DNA from: Desulfobacterales bacterium
GTDB taxonomy: Bacteria; Desulfobacterota; Desulfobacteria; Desulfobacterales; UBA5852
NCBI GenBank assembly: GCA_030065275.1
Contig: JASJCV010000004.1
Location: forward strand, 1 to 37,164
Direction: 5' to 3'
DNA: 37,164 bases
Under the pieces are notes generated by a model, which had not been told where the DNA came from, made no database searches, and was given only the letters and a program-made list of their open reading frames with translations. Position 1 is the stretch's first letter, and each line of letters opens with the position of its first letter. Of this stretch, positions 7,812-16,810 are shown piece by piece. The position numbers were made by a program, and so were the translations under genes.

Positions 7812-10279
7812 GTCGGGTTCCTTCCTGTATCCATCAGAGGGACCTCCAATCGAATATCAGTGCCCTGTCCATGAGCCGACCAGACCCGTAAGCGACCTCC
7901 CACAAGGTTGGCGCGCTCTTTCATTCCGGCCAACCCGATCCCCTCGGACGCGGACGCACCATGGGGGTCGAAGCCTCGCCCATTATCCCTGACCCTTAGG
8001 ATGAGGTGCTCTCTCTCGGCATGCAGCCCCACCGAGGCCTTACTCGCCCGGGCATGGCGTACCGTGTTGGTCAGGGCCTCCTGGGCAATGCGGTACGCCG
8101 CCGTGGCCACCGCCTCGTTAATGACGGGCATGGCAGCGTGTTCGAAAGCGCAAACAATTTCCGATCGGCGCTCGATATCTGTGGTGTACCATTCCAGGGC
8201 CGCCACCAGGCCCAGATCGTCTAGAACGCCGGGACGCAGACGGATGGCCATCCCCCGGACGTCCTCGATATTTTTGTCGATCAGGCGACACATGTCGTGG
8301 GCGCGACGGGCAGCGGCAGGATCTCGATCTTCGAGCCGCTTGGCCATCCAGACCGAATCCATGCGCAGGGCCGTCAGCACCTGACCCAACTCGTCGTGCA
8401 GCTCGCGGGCAATGGCCGCCCGCTCCTTTTCCTGACCGGCCATGATGCTGGCCGACAGCCGCCGCAGCTGGTTCTGGGCCTTTTTGACCTCGGTGATGTC
8501 GGTGGATATTTCACATACCCCGCTGGCCTCGCCGTCCTCGCCGTAAAAGGGGAACTTGACCGAGAGGTAATCGTGAATGGTGCCATCGGGATGGGGCATC
8601 GGCTCTTCGAACTGGAACGAGCGTCTTTCGCGTACCACCTTGAGATCGTTTTCCCGGAACTGGCGAGCCACCGCCGGCGGAAAAAGATCGGTGTCGGTCA
8701 GCCCGCGGACTTCGTCATTCGATCGGCCCAGGATGGCCTCGAAGCGGGTGTTGATCAGGGTGTAGCGGCCGTCGCGATCCTTGATCGAAACGACGTCGGG
8801 GGTGTAGCGCAGAATGCCCGTGATTTCGCGCGTGCGCTCCTGGACCTGCTTCTCGAGCCCCCGGGTGTAGCGGCCCAGCTCCTCCTGGGCCAGCTGCAGC
8901 GCGCGCTCCGCCCGGTTGCGCGCGGTGACGTCGATCGAGACGGCCAGCGAGCGCACCGGCTTGCCGGTCTCGTCACGTTCGGCCACCGCCGAGAGCAGGA
9001 CGTCGATGACTTCCCCGTTGGCCCTGCGAAACTGGTAGGGAATGTCCTGGCAGATGCCGGTGCGGAAAAAATCCGGGATCACCGATTGCTCGGCGTAAAG
9101 GCGGGAGCTTTCGGTCAGAAAATCGGTCAGCTGGCGGCCGATCACTTCGTTGCGGCGATACCCCAGCGCCTCGAGCCAGAAGTCGCTGACGCTGACCAGA
9201 TGACCGCTGCTGTCGATGGAATGCAGCATGGCCGGGGTGTGATTGTAGAGGGAGCGGTAGCGCCGCTCGCTGTCGCCCAGCGCTTTTTGGACCTCCTTGC
9301 GTTTGACGATTTCCTGGCTGGCCTTCTGGTAAAGGAAAAAAACGGAAAACCCGATCAGGATGCTGGCCGTGAAGACCACCGGACCGGTAATGCGGATCAG
9401 CGGTTCGGACACCACCTTGGCAATGGCATCCAGACTGCGCAGATGGATAATGTCCCATCCGGGGTAGTTATCGATCCGGGTGCGGTTCATGAGATAACGC
9501 CGGCCCTTGTGATCCAGGACGTAGCGGTCGTCACGCAGTTTCAGCCCGGTCCAGCGCCAGGGGCCTTCGCCGAACTGCCGCGAGCGGGCAATGCCTGCGA
9601 TTTCCTCCCGGGATAGATCCCAGAGCAGCTGATAGCGCCATTCCGACCGGTTGGAGATGAAGATGACCCCCAGGGGGTTGGTGACCAGAATGATGTCTTC
9701 GGGGCCCAGACCGAGCTCTTCCTCGATCCGTTCGATGGGGGCCTTGACCACGACGACGCCCAGCGGAATGGTTCGGTTGGTCCCGTACACCGGGCAGCTG
9801 CTGTAAACGCCGCGAATCCCGGAAGTGGTCCCCAAGGCCAGGTATGTTGCGGGGGCATGCTGCATGGCCCTGGTGAAATAGGGACGGAAGTCGAAATTGT
9901 GACCGACGAAGCTGTCCCGGTCGTCGCGATTGCTCGAGGCGACCGTCAGGCCGCTGTGGTCCATGAGGTAGCAGACATCGGCTTCCAGATTCTGATTGAA
10001 ATGGTCCAGAACCTGGTTGGCATGGCCAAGCGGTGCCGGTCTGGGGTTTTCCAGGGCGCGCACAATTTCCGGAATGCCGGCCAAAACCCGTGCCGGTCGA
10101 GTATTTTCCGAGATCTTGGCGCTGAGATTGATGCGCAGCATCTCCACCCGGACCTCGGCCTGCTGTTCGGCCTCCAACAGGGCCGACTCCTTGAGGTTGT
10201 GGTAGTAGAGATAGCCGCCGATCGAGGTCGATAGAAAGGTCAGCAGCGATAAGACCATCAGGATAAGGCGTAGTCGCAT
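7808..10279 (-). CDS. Sensor histidine kinase: periplasmic DctB-like PDC/Cache sensor, two PAS domains, HisKA_3 and HATPase
   Basis: Two TM segments flanking a sensor with DSFVGHNFDFRPYF; PAS motifs; EKERAAIARELHDELGQVLTALRMD (HisKA_3); NTVRHARASKA and DNGRGFDP. 4-bp overlap with the regulator. Confidence 0.93.
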   Translation of the reverse strand: MRLRLILMVLSLLTFLSTSIGGYLYYHNLKESALLEAEQQAEVRVEMLRINLSAKISENTRPARVLAGIPEIVRALENPRPAPLGHANQVLDHFNQNLEADVCYLMDHSGLTVASSNRDDRDSFVGHNFDFRPYFTRAMQHAPATYLALGTTSGIRGVYSSCPVYGTNRTIPLGVVVVKAPIERIEEELGLGPEDIILVTNPLGVIFISNRSEWRYQLLWDLSREEIAGIARSRQFGEGPWRWTGLKLRDDRYVLDHKGRRYLMNRTRIDNYPGWDIIHLRSLDAIAKVVSEPLIRITGPVVFTASILIGFSVFFLYQKASQEIVKRKEVQKALGDSERRYRSLYNHTPAMLHSIDSSGHLVSVSDFWLEALGYRRNEVIGRQLTDFLTESSRLYAEQSVIPDFFRTGICQDIPYQFRRANGEVIDVLLSAVAERDETGKPVRSLAVSIDVTARNRAERALQLAQEELGRYTRGLEKQVQERTREITGILRYTPDVVSIKDRDGRYTLINTRFEAILGRSNDEVRGLTDTDLFPPAVARQFRENDLKVVRERRSFQFEEPMPHPDGTIHDYLSVKFPFYGEDGEASGVCEISTDITEVKKAQNQLRRLSASIMAGQEKERAAIARELHDELGQVLTALRMDSVWMAKRLEDRDPAAARRAHDMCRLIDKNIEDVRGMAIRLRPGVLDDLGLVAALEWYTTDIERRSEIVCAFEHAAMPVINEAVATAAYRIAQEALTNTVRHARASKASVGLHAEREHLILRVRDNGRGFDPHGASASEGIGLAGMKERANLVGGRLRVWSAHGQGTDIRLEVPLMDTGRNPT

Positions 10280-10418
10280 TCCGATTCTCCGGACGGCGGC
10301 CGGTGGGTGAGGACCGGCGGTTGCCGCCGATGACAGGGCATGCCTGACGCGTGTTTACGGCCGCGCGGGCCGAGGGCCCTCGGGACCTTGTCCGCTTACG
10401 GTTAGATGCAATAAGGCG

Positions 10419-11525
10419 CTAGCCGATGTCAACTTCCAATTGGTTGAGGAGCAGGGCCTCGTCACCGCTGATCCGCAGACGGGCCAGGTGGTACGTCTCC
10501 TCGAGATTTAGCCGATGTCGCCGCTGCGGGCCTGTCATCACCGAAAGCCGACGCGGGTTGACCCGGAGCGCGACGCAGGCGCCTGGGGAGGGCGCGGCCC
10601 CATCCAGCGCAGCGGCGGCCATGGTGTGGAAAACATGCCCCAAGACCCGCTCCCCGAAGGCCGGATGGTGTGGCCCGGCCAGAACCTTGGTGCCGTCGGA
10701 CAGACCGGGGCCGTCCTGAAGCCCCATACGGACGACGCGGATTCCGGCCGCCGTCAGCATCAGCCACATGCGGGCCACCAGATCGACGCTGGCTACGAGT
10801 GTGGGCGGTTGGTAGCGTCCGGCCTTGAAGTCGGCGGCCAGCGGGCTGCCCGCCAGCACCAGCGTGGGGTAGATGCGCACGAAGGCCGGTTCCAGGGCGA
10901 TAACGGCCTTGGTCGTGGCGATGGCCCGCTCGCGGGTGTCCCCTGGGAGGCCCGTCATGATTTGCAGGCCGATTTCGTAACCGGCCTGCCTAAGCCGGGC
11001 AACCGCCGTGGCCGTGTCGGCGGCCCGATGGCCCCGCCGCGACCGGGCCAGCACGCGGTCGTCCATGGACTGGACGCCGAGTTCGACGGTGCGGACGGGA
11101 TCGTCCCGGAGGAATGCCAGCCGGGTGGCGGATATCGTGTCCGGCCGGGTCGAAAACCGCAGGCTGTCGACGACGCCTCGCCGGACATAGGTGCTGGCCC
11201 AGTCGAGATGGCTGCGGAGTCGCTCCGGGGACAGGCCCAGAAAATTGCCGCCGTAGAAGGCCAGCTGGGTGGGCCCGCGACCCTGGCGCCGGTAGGTCAG
11301 AAACTTTTGGGCGGCCGCCTCCAAAACGGCCGTGGCGGCCTGGCCGGCCGGGCGGTCCGCAAGGACGGGCTGGTTGCAAAAAGCGCACTGATGCGGGCAG
11401 CCGGCCTGCGGAATAAAGAGCGGTATGACGAAGGGACGTTTGGCGCGTGGCGGCGGCCCGGCGGGGTCGGCGTAGCTGACCCGTGCGCCCCGCGGCCGAA
11501 TGCGGATGTGCAGGAGGTCGATCAA
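10419..11525 (-). CDS. Radical SAM protein, Elp3-like (no acetyltransferase domain apparent)
   Basis: PLFIPQAGCPHQCAFCNQ (CX3CX2C), GGNFLGL, TRPDTI, ELGVQSMDDRVL. TTG start at 11525. Confidence 0.85.
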   Translation of the reverse strand: MIDLLHIRIRPRGARVSYADPAGPPPRAKRPFVIPLFIPQAGCPHQCAFCNQPVLADRPAGQAATAVLEAAAQKFLTYRRQGRGPTQLAFYGGNFLGLSPERLRSHLDWASTYVRRGVVDSLRFSTRPDTISATRLAFLRDDPVRTVELGVQSMDDRVLARSRRGHRAADTATAVARLRQAGYEIGLQIMTGLPGDTRERAIATTKAVIALEPAFVRIYPTLVLAGSPLAADFKAGRYQPPTLVASVDLVARMWLMLTAAGIRVVRMGLQDGPGLSDGTKVLAGPHHPAFGERVLGHVFHTMAAAALDGAAPSPGACVALRVNPRRLSVMTGPQRRHRLNLEETYHLARLRISGDEALLLNQLEVDIG

Positions 11526-11531
11526 GGCCGC

Positions 11532-12227
11532 TCAGGTCGTGCCGGCCAGGGCCTGGAGGGCCTGCCGGGCCGCGTCCTGCTCGGCCGCTTTCTTGCTGCG
11601 CCCGATGCCGTGCACGCGCAGTTCCTGAAGGGCGAGCTCGACCTTAAATACCTTGTCATGGTCGGGCCCCAGGGCTTCCACGACGCGATAGACGGGCATG
11701 GTCTGCAGGTGATTTTGGGCGTGCTCCTGCAGGCGGCTTTTATAATCCGCGTCCGCCACCGCGGTCCCGGCGTCCTCGAAATGGAACGACAGCTGCGAGG
11801 CGATGACCTCAAAGGCGGCCTGGTAGCCGCCATCGAGATAAACCGACGCCAGGACGGCTTCGAGGGTGTCCGCAAGTATGGAAGGCTTTTCGCGGCCGCC
11901 GGTCTGGGTCTCACCCCGGCCCAGCCTCACGAAACGCCCCAGTTCGATCGTGCGCGCCACTTCCGCCAGGCTGACCTCGCTGACCAGTTGCGCGCGGGTG
12001 CGTGAAAGGTCACCCTCGTTCATCCGGGGGTGCTGTTGCATCAGTACATGCCCCACCACCAGGTTCAGCACGGCATCGCCTAAAAACTCCAGGGTTTCGT
12101 TGTCGCGCAGATCGCTCTGCGGGCTTTCGTTCACGAAAGAGCGGTGCTGGAGGGCCTCCCGCAGGAAGTGCAGGTCCTTGAAGCGGTAACCGAGGGCTTT
12201 CTGAAGGGTATCAAGCTCGCGGGGCAT
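11532..12227 (-). CDS. rnc: Ribonuclease III
   Basis: NETLEFLGDAVLNLVVGHVL signature, C-terminal dsRBD (DYKSRLQEHAQ...KKAAEQDAARQAL). Confidence 0.96.
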   Translation of the reverse strand: MPRELDTLQKALGYRFKDLHFLREALQHRSFVNESPQSDLRDNETLEFLGDAVLNLVVGHVLMQQHPRMNEGDLSRTRAQLVSEVSLAEVARTIELGRFVRLGRGETQTGGREKPSILADTLEAVLASVYLDGGYQAAFEVIASQLSFHFEDAGTAVADADYKSRLQEHAQNHLQTMPVYRVVEALGPDHDKVFKVELALQELRVHGIGRSKKAAEQDAARQALQALAGTT

Positions 12228-12257
12228 ACGCAGGCCTCAGATGGGGATGTCGCGCTG

Positions 12258-13181
12258 TCAGGTGCGCAACCGGCTGGTATTGGGTTCGCCTGTTGGACGG
12301 GTCGTCCGGTCCAGGCGTGACGTCAGGTCGGTGAAACAATCATAGGGCACGCTGAAGCTCCCGTCGCCGATCCCCAATTCGATATCGGGCGTGATGGCGC
12401 CGTGGAAATCCGTCCCACCGGTGGCCACCAGATCCAAATGCGCGGCCCAGGCCAGATAGGTTCGGGTTTGTCTTGGGCTGTGTTCCGGATAATAGGCTTC
12501 AATGCCCATCAATCCGCAGGATTGCAGGTGTCGGACCAGGTCTTCCAGACGCCATTCGCCCTCGGGGGCGACCAGTGCGGGGTGGGCCAGGACCGGCGCG
12601 CCCCCGGCACCGCGAATCAATTGGATCGCCGTTTCGCAGCCGATGCGATATTTATCGACATAGGCGGGTCGGCCGCTGCCCAGATAACGCTCGAAGGCCT
12701 CGTCGATGGTGGCGACCATCCCGTTGCGGAGCAGCCAAGCGGCAATGTGCGGCCGGCCGACCTGGCTATCCGTCGATTGTGCTTCCAGGTCGGCCATCGA
12801 AATGTCGATGCCGAGACGGTTGAGTTTGGCGATGATGCGGGGATTGCGGTCCTGGCGGGCGTTCTGAAGCCGTGCCAGGGCGTTCTGTAGATCCGTGTTG
12901 TCGGGATCGACGCCGTAACCCAAAAGGTGCAGGCTGCCCCCGCAGGGGAATCCATCCGGAGATGCCGTACTGATCTCGACGCCGCTGAGAAAGTGAAGGT
13001 CGGGGGGGAGGCCGTTGGTCACAACTGTTTGGACACCGGCCAGGGTATCATGATCCGTGATGGCAATGGCCGCGAGCCCGCACTGGCGTGCGCGGGCGAT
13101 AATCGCGGTCGGGGTCAGCGAGCCGTCGGAAGCCGTGGAATGAATGTGAAGATCGATATTCACATTGGAACTACAACCCAA
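12258..13181 (-). CDS. PHP domain phosphoesterase (YciV/RNase AM-like)
   Basis: NIDLHIHSTASDGSLTP, AIAITDHDTLAGV, VLAHPAL, GIEAYYPEHS, TGGTDFHG. Exact start uncertain (TTG 13181 or downstream GTG). Confidence 0.88.
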   Translation of the reverse strand: MGCSSNVNIDLHIHSTASDGSLTPTAIIARARQCGLAAIAITDHDTLAGVQTVVTNGLPPDLHFLSGVEISTASPDGFPCGGSLHLLGYGVDPDNTDLQNALARLQNARQDRNPRIIAKLNRLGIDISMADLEAQSTDSQVGRPHIAAWLLRNGMVATIDEAFERYLGSGRPAYVDKYRIGCETAIQLIRGAGGAPVLAHPALVAPEGEWRLEDLVRHLQSCGLMGIEAYYPEHSPRQTRTYLAWAAHLDLVATGGTDFHGAITPDIELGIGDGSFSVPYDCFTDLTSRLDRTTRPTGEPNTSRLRT

Positions 13182-13533
13182 GCGCTTTTTCCTGGGCCTC
13201 TTCCATGGTTTTGCATTCGATGCATTGGGTCGTGACGGGACGGGCCTTCAAGCGTGCAATCGAGATGTCTTCACCACAGGCTTCGCAGATGCCGAATGTG
13301 CCGTTGTCGATGCGGTCCAGCGCCTTTTTGATTTTCTTGATCAACTTGTGCTCGCGGTCGCGGATGCGCAGCATGAAGTTGCGCTCGGCTTCGAGAGAGG
13401 CCCGATCCGTAGGGTCGGGGAAATTCTCTTTTTGCGCTGTCATGCCGGAGACCGTGCTATCCGCCGAGCTCAGGAGTTCCTCCAGGCGATCACTCAGTCG
13501 ATTTCGAAAATACTCGATGTCTTTCTTTTTCAT
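13171..13533 (-). CDS. DksA/TraR-type C4 zinc-finger protein
   Basis: Coiled-coil N-terminus, IDNGTFGICEACGEDISIARLKARPVTTQCIECK (CX2C...CX2C). Confidence 0.9.
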   Translation of the reverse strand: MKKKDIEYFRNRLSDRLEELLSSADSTVSGMTAQKENFPDPTDRASLEAERNFMLRIRDREHKLIKKIKKALDRIDNGTFGICEACGEDISIARLKARPVTTQCIECKTMEEAQEKALGL

Positions 13534-13892
13534 TAGCGTGCCTTTTGATTCCTATATTTAAGCCCCATTTTAGGAAAAAAAAGCGAATAACACAACCGAT
13601 TCGGCTTGTAAAGCCATAAACAATGGCATTTTAAAGGAAAACGACGATTATATCCGATTTTTCCAGACCGCCGCTTTTTCCGTCCGGCGTCTGAAGTCGC
13701 AAGCAAAGACCAACGCAAATGACCACTTAATCCAATAATTACATAATAAAATAAGCACGATCTTGCGCTTAACCAGCCACGGGGCCGGTGTCCGCGTGTT
13801 CGGCGGCGGGTGGGGATTGCACGTTGTCTTTTCACAGGGACTGTAATAAAAGAGGCGACAGTTGCCGTGGTTGCTCGCCGCTGGTCGAGATG

Positions 13893-14080
13893 GGCCGGTG
13901 GCGGGCTGAAAAGGGAATACGGTGAAATTCCGTAGCGTTGGACCGGCGCTGTGAGCAAGGACCGACGCCGCATGAGCGCCCCGCCGGAAAGGGTCGGGGG
14001 CATGGCCACTGCCCGTATCAAAAGGGCGGGAAGGCGCGGCGTCAGGGATGATCTGCAAGCCAGAAGACCTGCCCGGCAGC
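13893..14080 (+). ncRNA. Cobalamin (B12) riboswitch
   Basis: GCCGGTGGCGGGCTGAAAAGGGAAtacGGTGAAAttCCgt...GCCACTGCCC...GGGCGGGAAGGC...GATGATCTGCAAGCCAGAAGACCTGCCCGGC matches the ordered conserved blocks, including the B12-box. Confidence 0.93.
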
Positions 14081-14110
14081 CCGTCGAGGAAGGATGTTGT
14101 CCGCTGAATT

Positions 14111-14147
14111 CCGTGTGTCGCGCCCCGGCGCGGGATGCGGTTTTTTT
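14111..14147 (+). terminator. Intrinsic terminator of the cobalamin riboswitch expression platform
   Basis: 30-nt near-perfect hairpin CCGTGTGTCGCGCC/GGCGCGGGATGCGG, then TTTTTTT; 73 nt upstream of the ThiC-family ATG. Confidence 0.82.
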
Positions 14148-14220
14148 ATGCCCGATCGCCTCCGCCCGCCGGCGCACCAAATGCTTCGATGACTGGTCAA
14201 CAACGGATGGGAGGTAAAGC

Positions 14221-15543
14221 ATGCAGACACAACTGGAATTGGCCCGCACCGGGGAGACTTCGGCGGCCATGCGCGCCGTGGCGGAGCAGGAAGGCCTGGC
14301 CGCCGAGACGGTCCGGCGCCGGGTGGCGTGCGGTGAAATCGTCATCCCGGGCAATCCGGCGCGTCCCCACCAGAAAACGGTGGGCATCGGTCGGGGGTTG
14401 CGCACCAAGGTCAACGCCTCGATCGGCACATCGTCCGATATCGTCGATATCGACCTCGAGGTGCGCAAGGCCCAGGTGGCGGAAAAGGAAGGGGCCGACA
14501 CCCTGATGGAGCTCTCCACGGGTGGCGATCTGGACCGGGTGCGCCGCGAGGTGCTGTCCCACTGCTGCCTGCCGGTGGGCAACGTCCCCCTCTACCAGGC
14601 CTTTTGCGAGGCGGCGCGTAAATACAGCAATCCCAACCGGCTGGACACGGAATTCCTGTTCGAACTGATCGAAAAACAGCTGGCGGACGGCATCGCCTTC
14701 ATGGCCATTCACTGCGGGATCAACCGCTACACCATCGACCGGCTGCGCCAACAGGGCTATCGCTACGGCGGCCTGGTCTCCAAGGGGGGCACATTCATGG
14801 TGTCCTGGATGGAAACCAACCGGCGGGAGAATCCGCTCTATGAGCATTTCGACCGGGTTTGCGCCCTCATGAAAAAATACGATGCCGTGCTTTCACTGGG
14901 CAACGGGATCCGCGCCGGCGCCATCCACGACAGCCACGACCGGGCCCAGATGGCGGAAATGGTGATCAATTGCGAACTGGCCGAACTGGGCCGCGAAATG
15001 GGCTGCCAGACCATGGTGGAGGGGCCGGGACACGTCCCCCTGGACGAGATCGCGGGCAATATCATGCTTGAAAAGCGAATGAGCGGCAACGCCCCCTACT
15101 ATGTGCTCGGTCCGCTGCCGGCCGACAGCGGGGCCGGCTACGATCATATCACCGCTGCCATCGGGGCGGCGAATGCCGCCCGTCACGGCGCGGATTTGAT
15201 CTGCTACATCACACCGGCCGAGCATCTGGCCCTGCCCAACGTGGAGGACGTTCGCGAAGGGGTGCGGGCCACGCGGCTGGCGGCCCACATCGGCGACATC
15301 GCCAAATACCCGGAGCGGCGCGAGCGCGAAAAAGCCGTGGCCATGGCGCGGCGAGACACGCGCTGGGCGGACCATTTCCAGCATCTGTTGTTTCCGGACC
15401 AAGCCCAAACAGTCCGCGCCAGCCGGGTCCCGGAAAACCGCCAGACCTGCACGATGTGCGGAGATTTCTGCGCCATGGAAAAGGGTATGGTGCTGTTTCA
15501 GCCCGATATCAGCGCGGCCAAAACGGCTCCGGCGAGAGAGTAG
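14221..15543 (+). CDS. bzaF: ThiC-family radical SAM enzyme; predicted 5-hydroxybenzimidazole synthase (BzaF-like) by context
   Basis: ThiC-family sequence (VNASIGTSSD, HCGINRYTIDRL, EGPGHVPLDEI, YYVLGPLPADSGAGYDHI, CTMCGDFCAM); short 440-aa form; downstream of a B12 riboswitch and upstream of cobT. RBS GGGAGG. Family certain; BzaF versus ThiC is inference. Confidence 0.75.
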   Translation: MQTQLELARTGETSAAMRAVAEQEGLAAETVRRRVACGEIVIPGNPARPHQKTVGIGRGLRTKVNASIGTSSDIVDIDLEVRKAQVAEKEGADTLMELSTGGDLDRVRREVLSHCCLPVGNVPLYQAFCEAARKYSNPNRLDTEFLFELIEKQLADGIAFMAIHCGINRYTIDRLRQQGYRYGGLVSKGGTFMVSWMETNRRENPLYEHFDRVCALMKKYDAVLSLGNGIRAGAIHDSHDRAQMAEMVINCELAELGREMGCQTMVEGPGHVPLDEIAGNIMLEKRMSGNAPYYVLGPLPADSGAGYDHITAAIGAANAARHGADLICYITPAEHLALPNVEDVREGVRATRLAAHIGDIAKYPERREREKAVAMARRDTRWADHFQHLLFPDQAQTVRASRVPENRQTCTMCGDFCAMEKGMVLFQPDISAAKTAPARE

Positions 15544-15618
15544 CCTTCGCCATGATTCGTGGTCGGTCATATCTTGCGGCCTCCGGGTGGCAAGATTGAT
15601 CTGATCTTATTTTAAGGT

Positions 15619-15649
15619 GTTACTTTTCTTACCGCTTGAGAAAAGTAAC
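15619..15649. repeat. Perfect 11-bp inverted repeat GTTACTTTTCT-N9-AGAAAAGTAAC
   Basis: Read directly in the gap between the ThiC-family gene and cobT. Confidence 0.75.
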
Positions 15650-15723
15650 CAATAACTAAAGAGCGTTGGTTTCCCCACGCTGAATAAAAGAAAAATTATA
15701 ATTTTTCATCGATAGGAGTCATC

Positions 15724-16785
15724 ATGGAACGGCTGCAAGCATGCATCAAGGCGATCACCCCGCCCGGCCGCAGGTGGCGCGAGAAGGCGCTGGAGCGGCT
15801 GCGGCAGCAGGCCCGCCCGGCCGGAAGCCTCGGCATGCTCGAGGACATCGGTGCAAGGCTGGCCGGCATTTTTCAAACCCTGGACGTGCGTCTGGAGCGC
15901 AAGGTGATCGTCACCTGTGCCGGCGACCACGGCATCTGCGAGGAGGGGGTAAGTCTGTTCCCTCAGGAGGTCACCCCCCAGATGGTCCATAATTTCGTCC
16001 GCGGCGGGGCCTCGATCAACGTGCTGGCCAGACATGCCGGGGCCGAGGTCCGGGTGGCCGATCTGGGGGTCGCTGAGGATTTCGCGCCGGACCTGCCGAT
16101 CTTCCACAAGAAAATTGCCAGAGGCACGCGTAATTTCTCCGCGGGTCCGGCCATGACGCGCACTCAGGCGGTGGCCAGCCTGGAGGCCGGTATCGATATC
16201 GTGGAAACCATTCTGGCTGAAGGCCCGGTCCAGCTTTTCGGCACCGGGGATATGGGGATCGGCAATACCACGCCCTCCACGGCCATCATCGCGGCCTATT
16301 CCGGCATGCGCCTCGAGGCCCTGACCGGGCGCGGTACGGGGATCGATGACGAGGGGCTGTTGCGCAAGCAGGCGGCCATCCACAAGGGGCTGCAGATCAA
16401 CCAGCCCGATCCTGCCGACGCCTTGGATGTGCTGGCCAAGGTGGGCGGTTTCGAGATCGGCGGCATCGCCGGTATCGTCATCGGCGCCGCCGCCCGGGGT
16501 ATCCCGGTGGTCTGCGACGGCCTGATCGCCACGGCCGGGGCCCTGATCGCCTGCGAGCTGGCGCCCGGCGCGCGCGAATACCTGTTCGCCAGCCATCGTT
16601 CAGTGGAGGTGGGCCACCGCTACATGCTCGACCACCTCGGGCTGGAGCCCCTGCTGGATCTGCGCTTCAGGCTGGGGGAGGGCACCGGCGCGGCCGTGGC
16701 CATGGAACTGATCGATGCGGCCACCCGCGTGCTGGCGGACATCAAGACGTTCGAGGAGGTGGCCATCGCCGATGCGCAGGGCTGA
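15724..16785 (+). CDS. cobT: Nicotinate-nucleotide--dimethylbenzimidazole phosphoribosyltransferase
   Basis: RPAGSLGMLEDIGARLAGI, VTCAGDHGICEEGVSLFPQEVTPQMV, FGTGDMGIGNTTPSTAI, RLGEGTGAAVAMEL (conserved catalytic Glu region). Confidence 0.96.
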   Translation: MERLQACIKAITPPGRRWREKALERLRQQARPAGSLGMLEDIGARLAGIFQTLDVRLERKVIVTCAGDHGICEEGVSLFPQEVTPQMVHNFVRGGASINVLARHAGAEVRVADLGVAEDFAPDLPIFHKKIARGTRNFSAGPAMTRTQAVASLEAGIDIVETILAEGPVQLFGTGDMGIGNTTPSTAIIAAYSGMRLEALTGRGTGIDDEGLLRKQAAIHKGLQINQPDPADALDVLAKVGGFEIGGIAGIVIGAAARGIPVVCDGLIATAGALIACELAPGAREYLFASHRSVEVGHRYMLDHLGLEPLLDLRFRLGEGTGAAVAMELIDAATRVLADIKTFEEVAIADAQG

Positions 16786-16810
16786 CGACCTGAAATGGCG
16801 GGGCTGACGC

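Noticed and set aside
8297-9616. 439-aa plus-strand ORF
   Set aside because: Antisense shadow of the histidine kinase gene, whose sequence has clear domain motifs.
10515-12005. 496-aa plus-strand ORF
   Set aside because: Antisense to the radical SAM and rnc genes; Gly/Arg/Gln-rich without motifs.
14221-15543. Plain annotation as thiamin biosynthesis ThiC
   Set aside because: Upstream riboswitch is the cobalamin class and cobT follows; BzaF-like role is the better explanation, though not proven.
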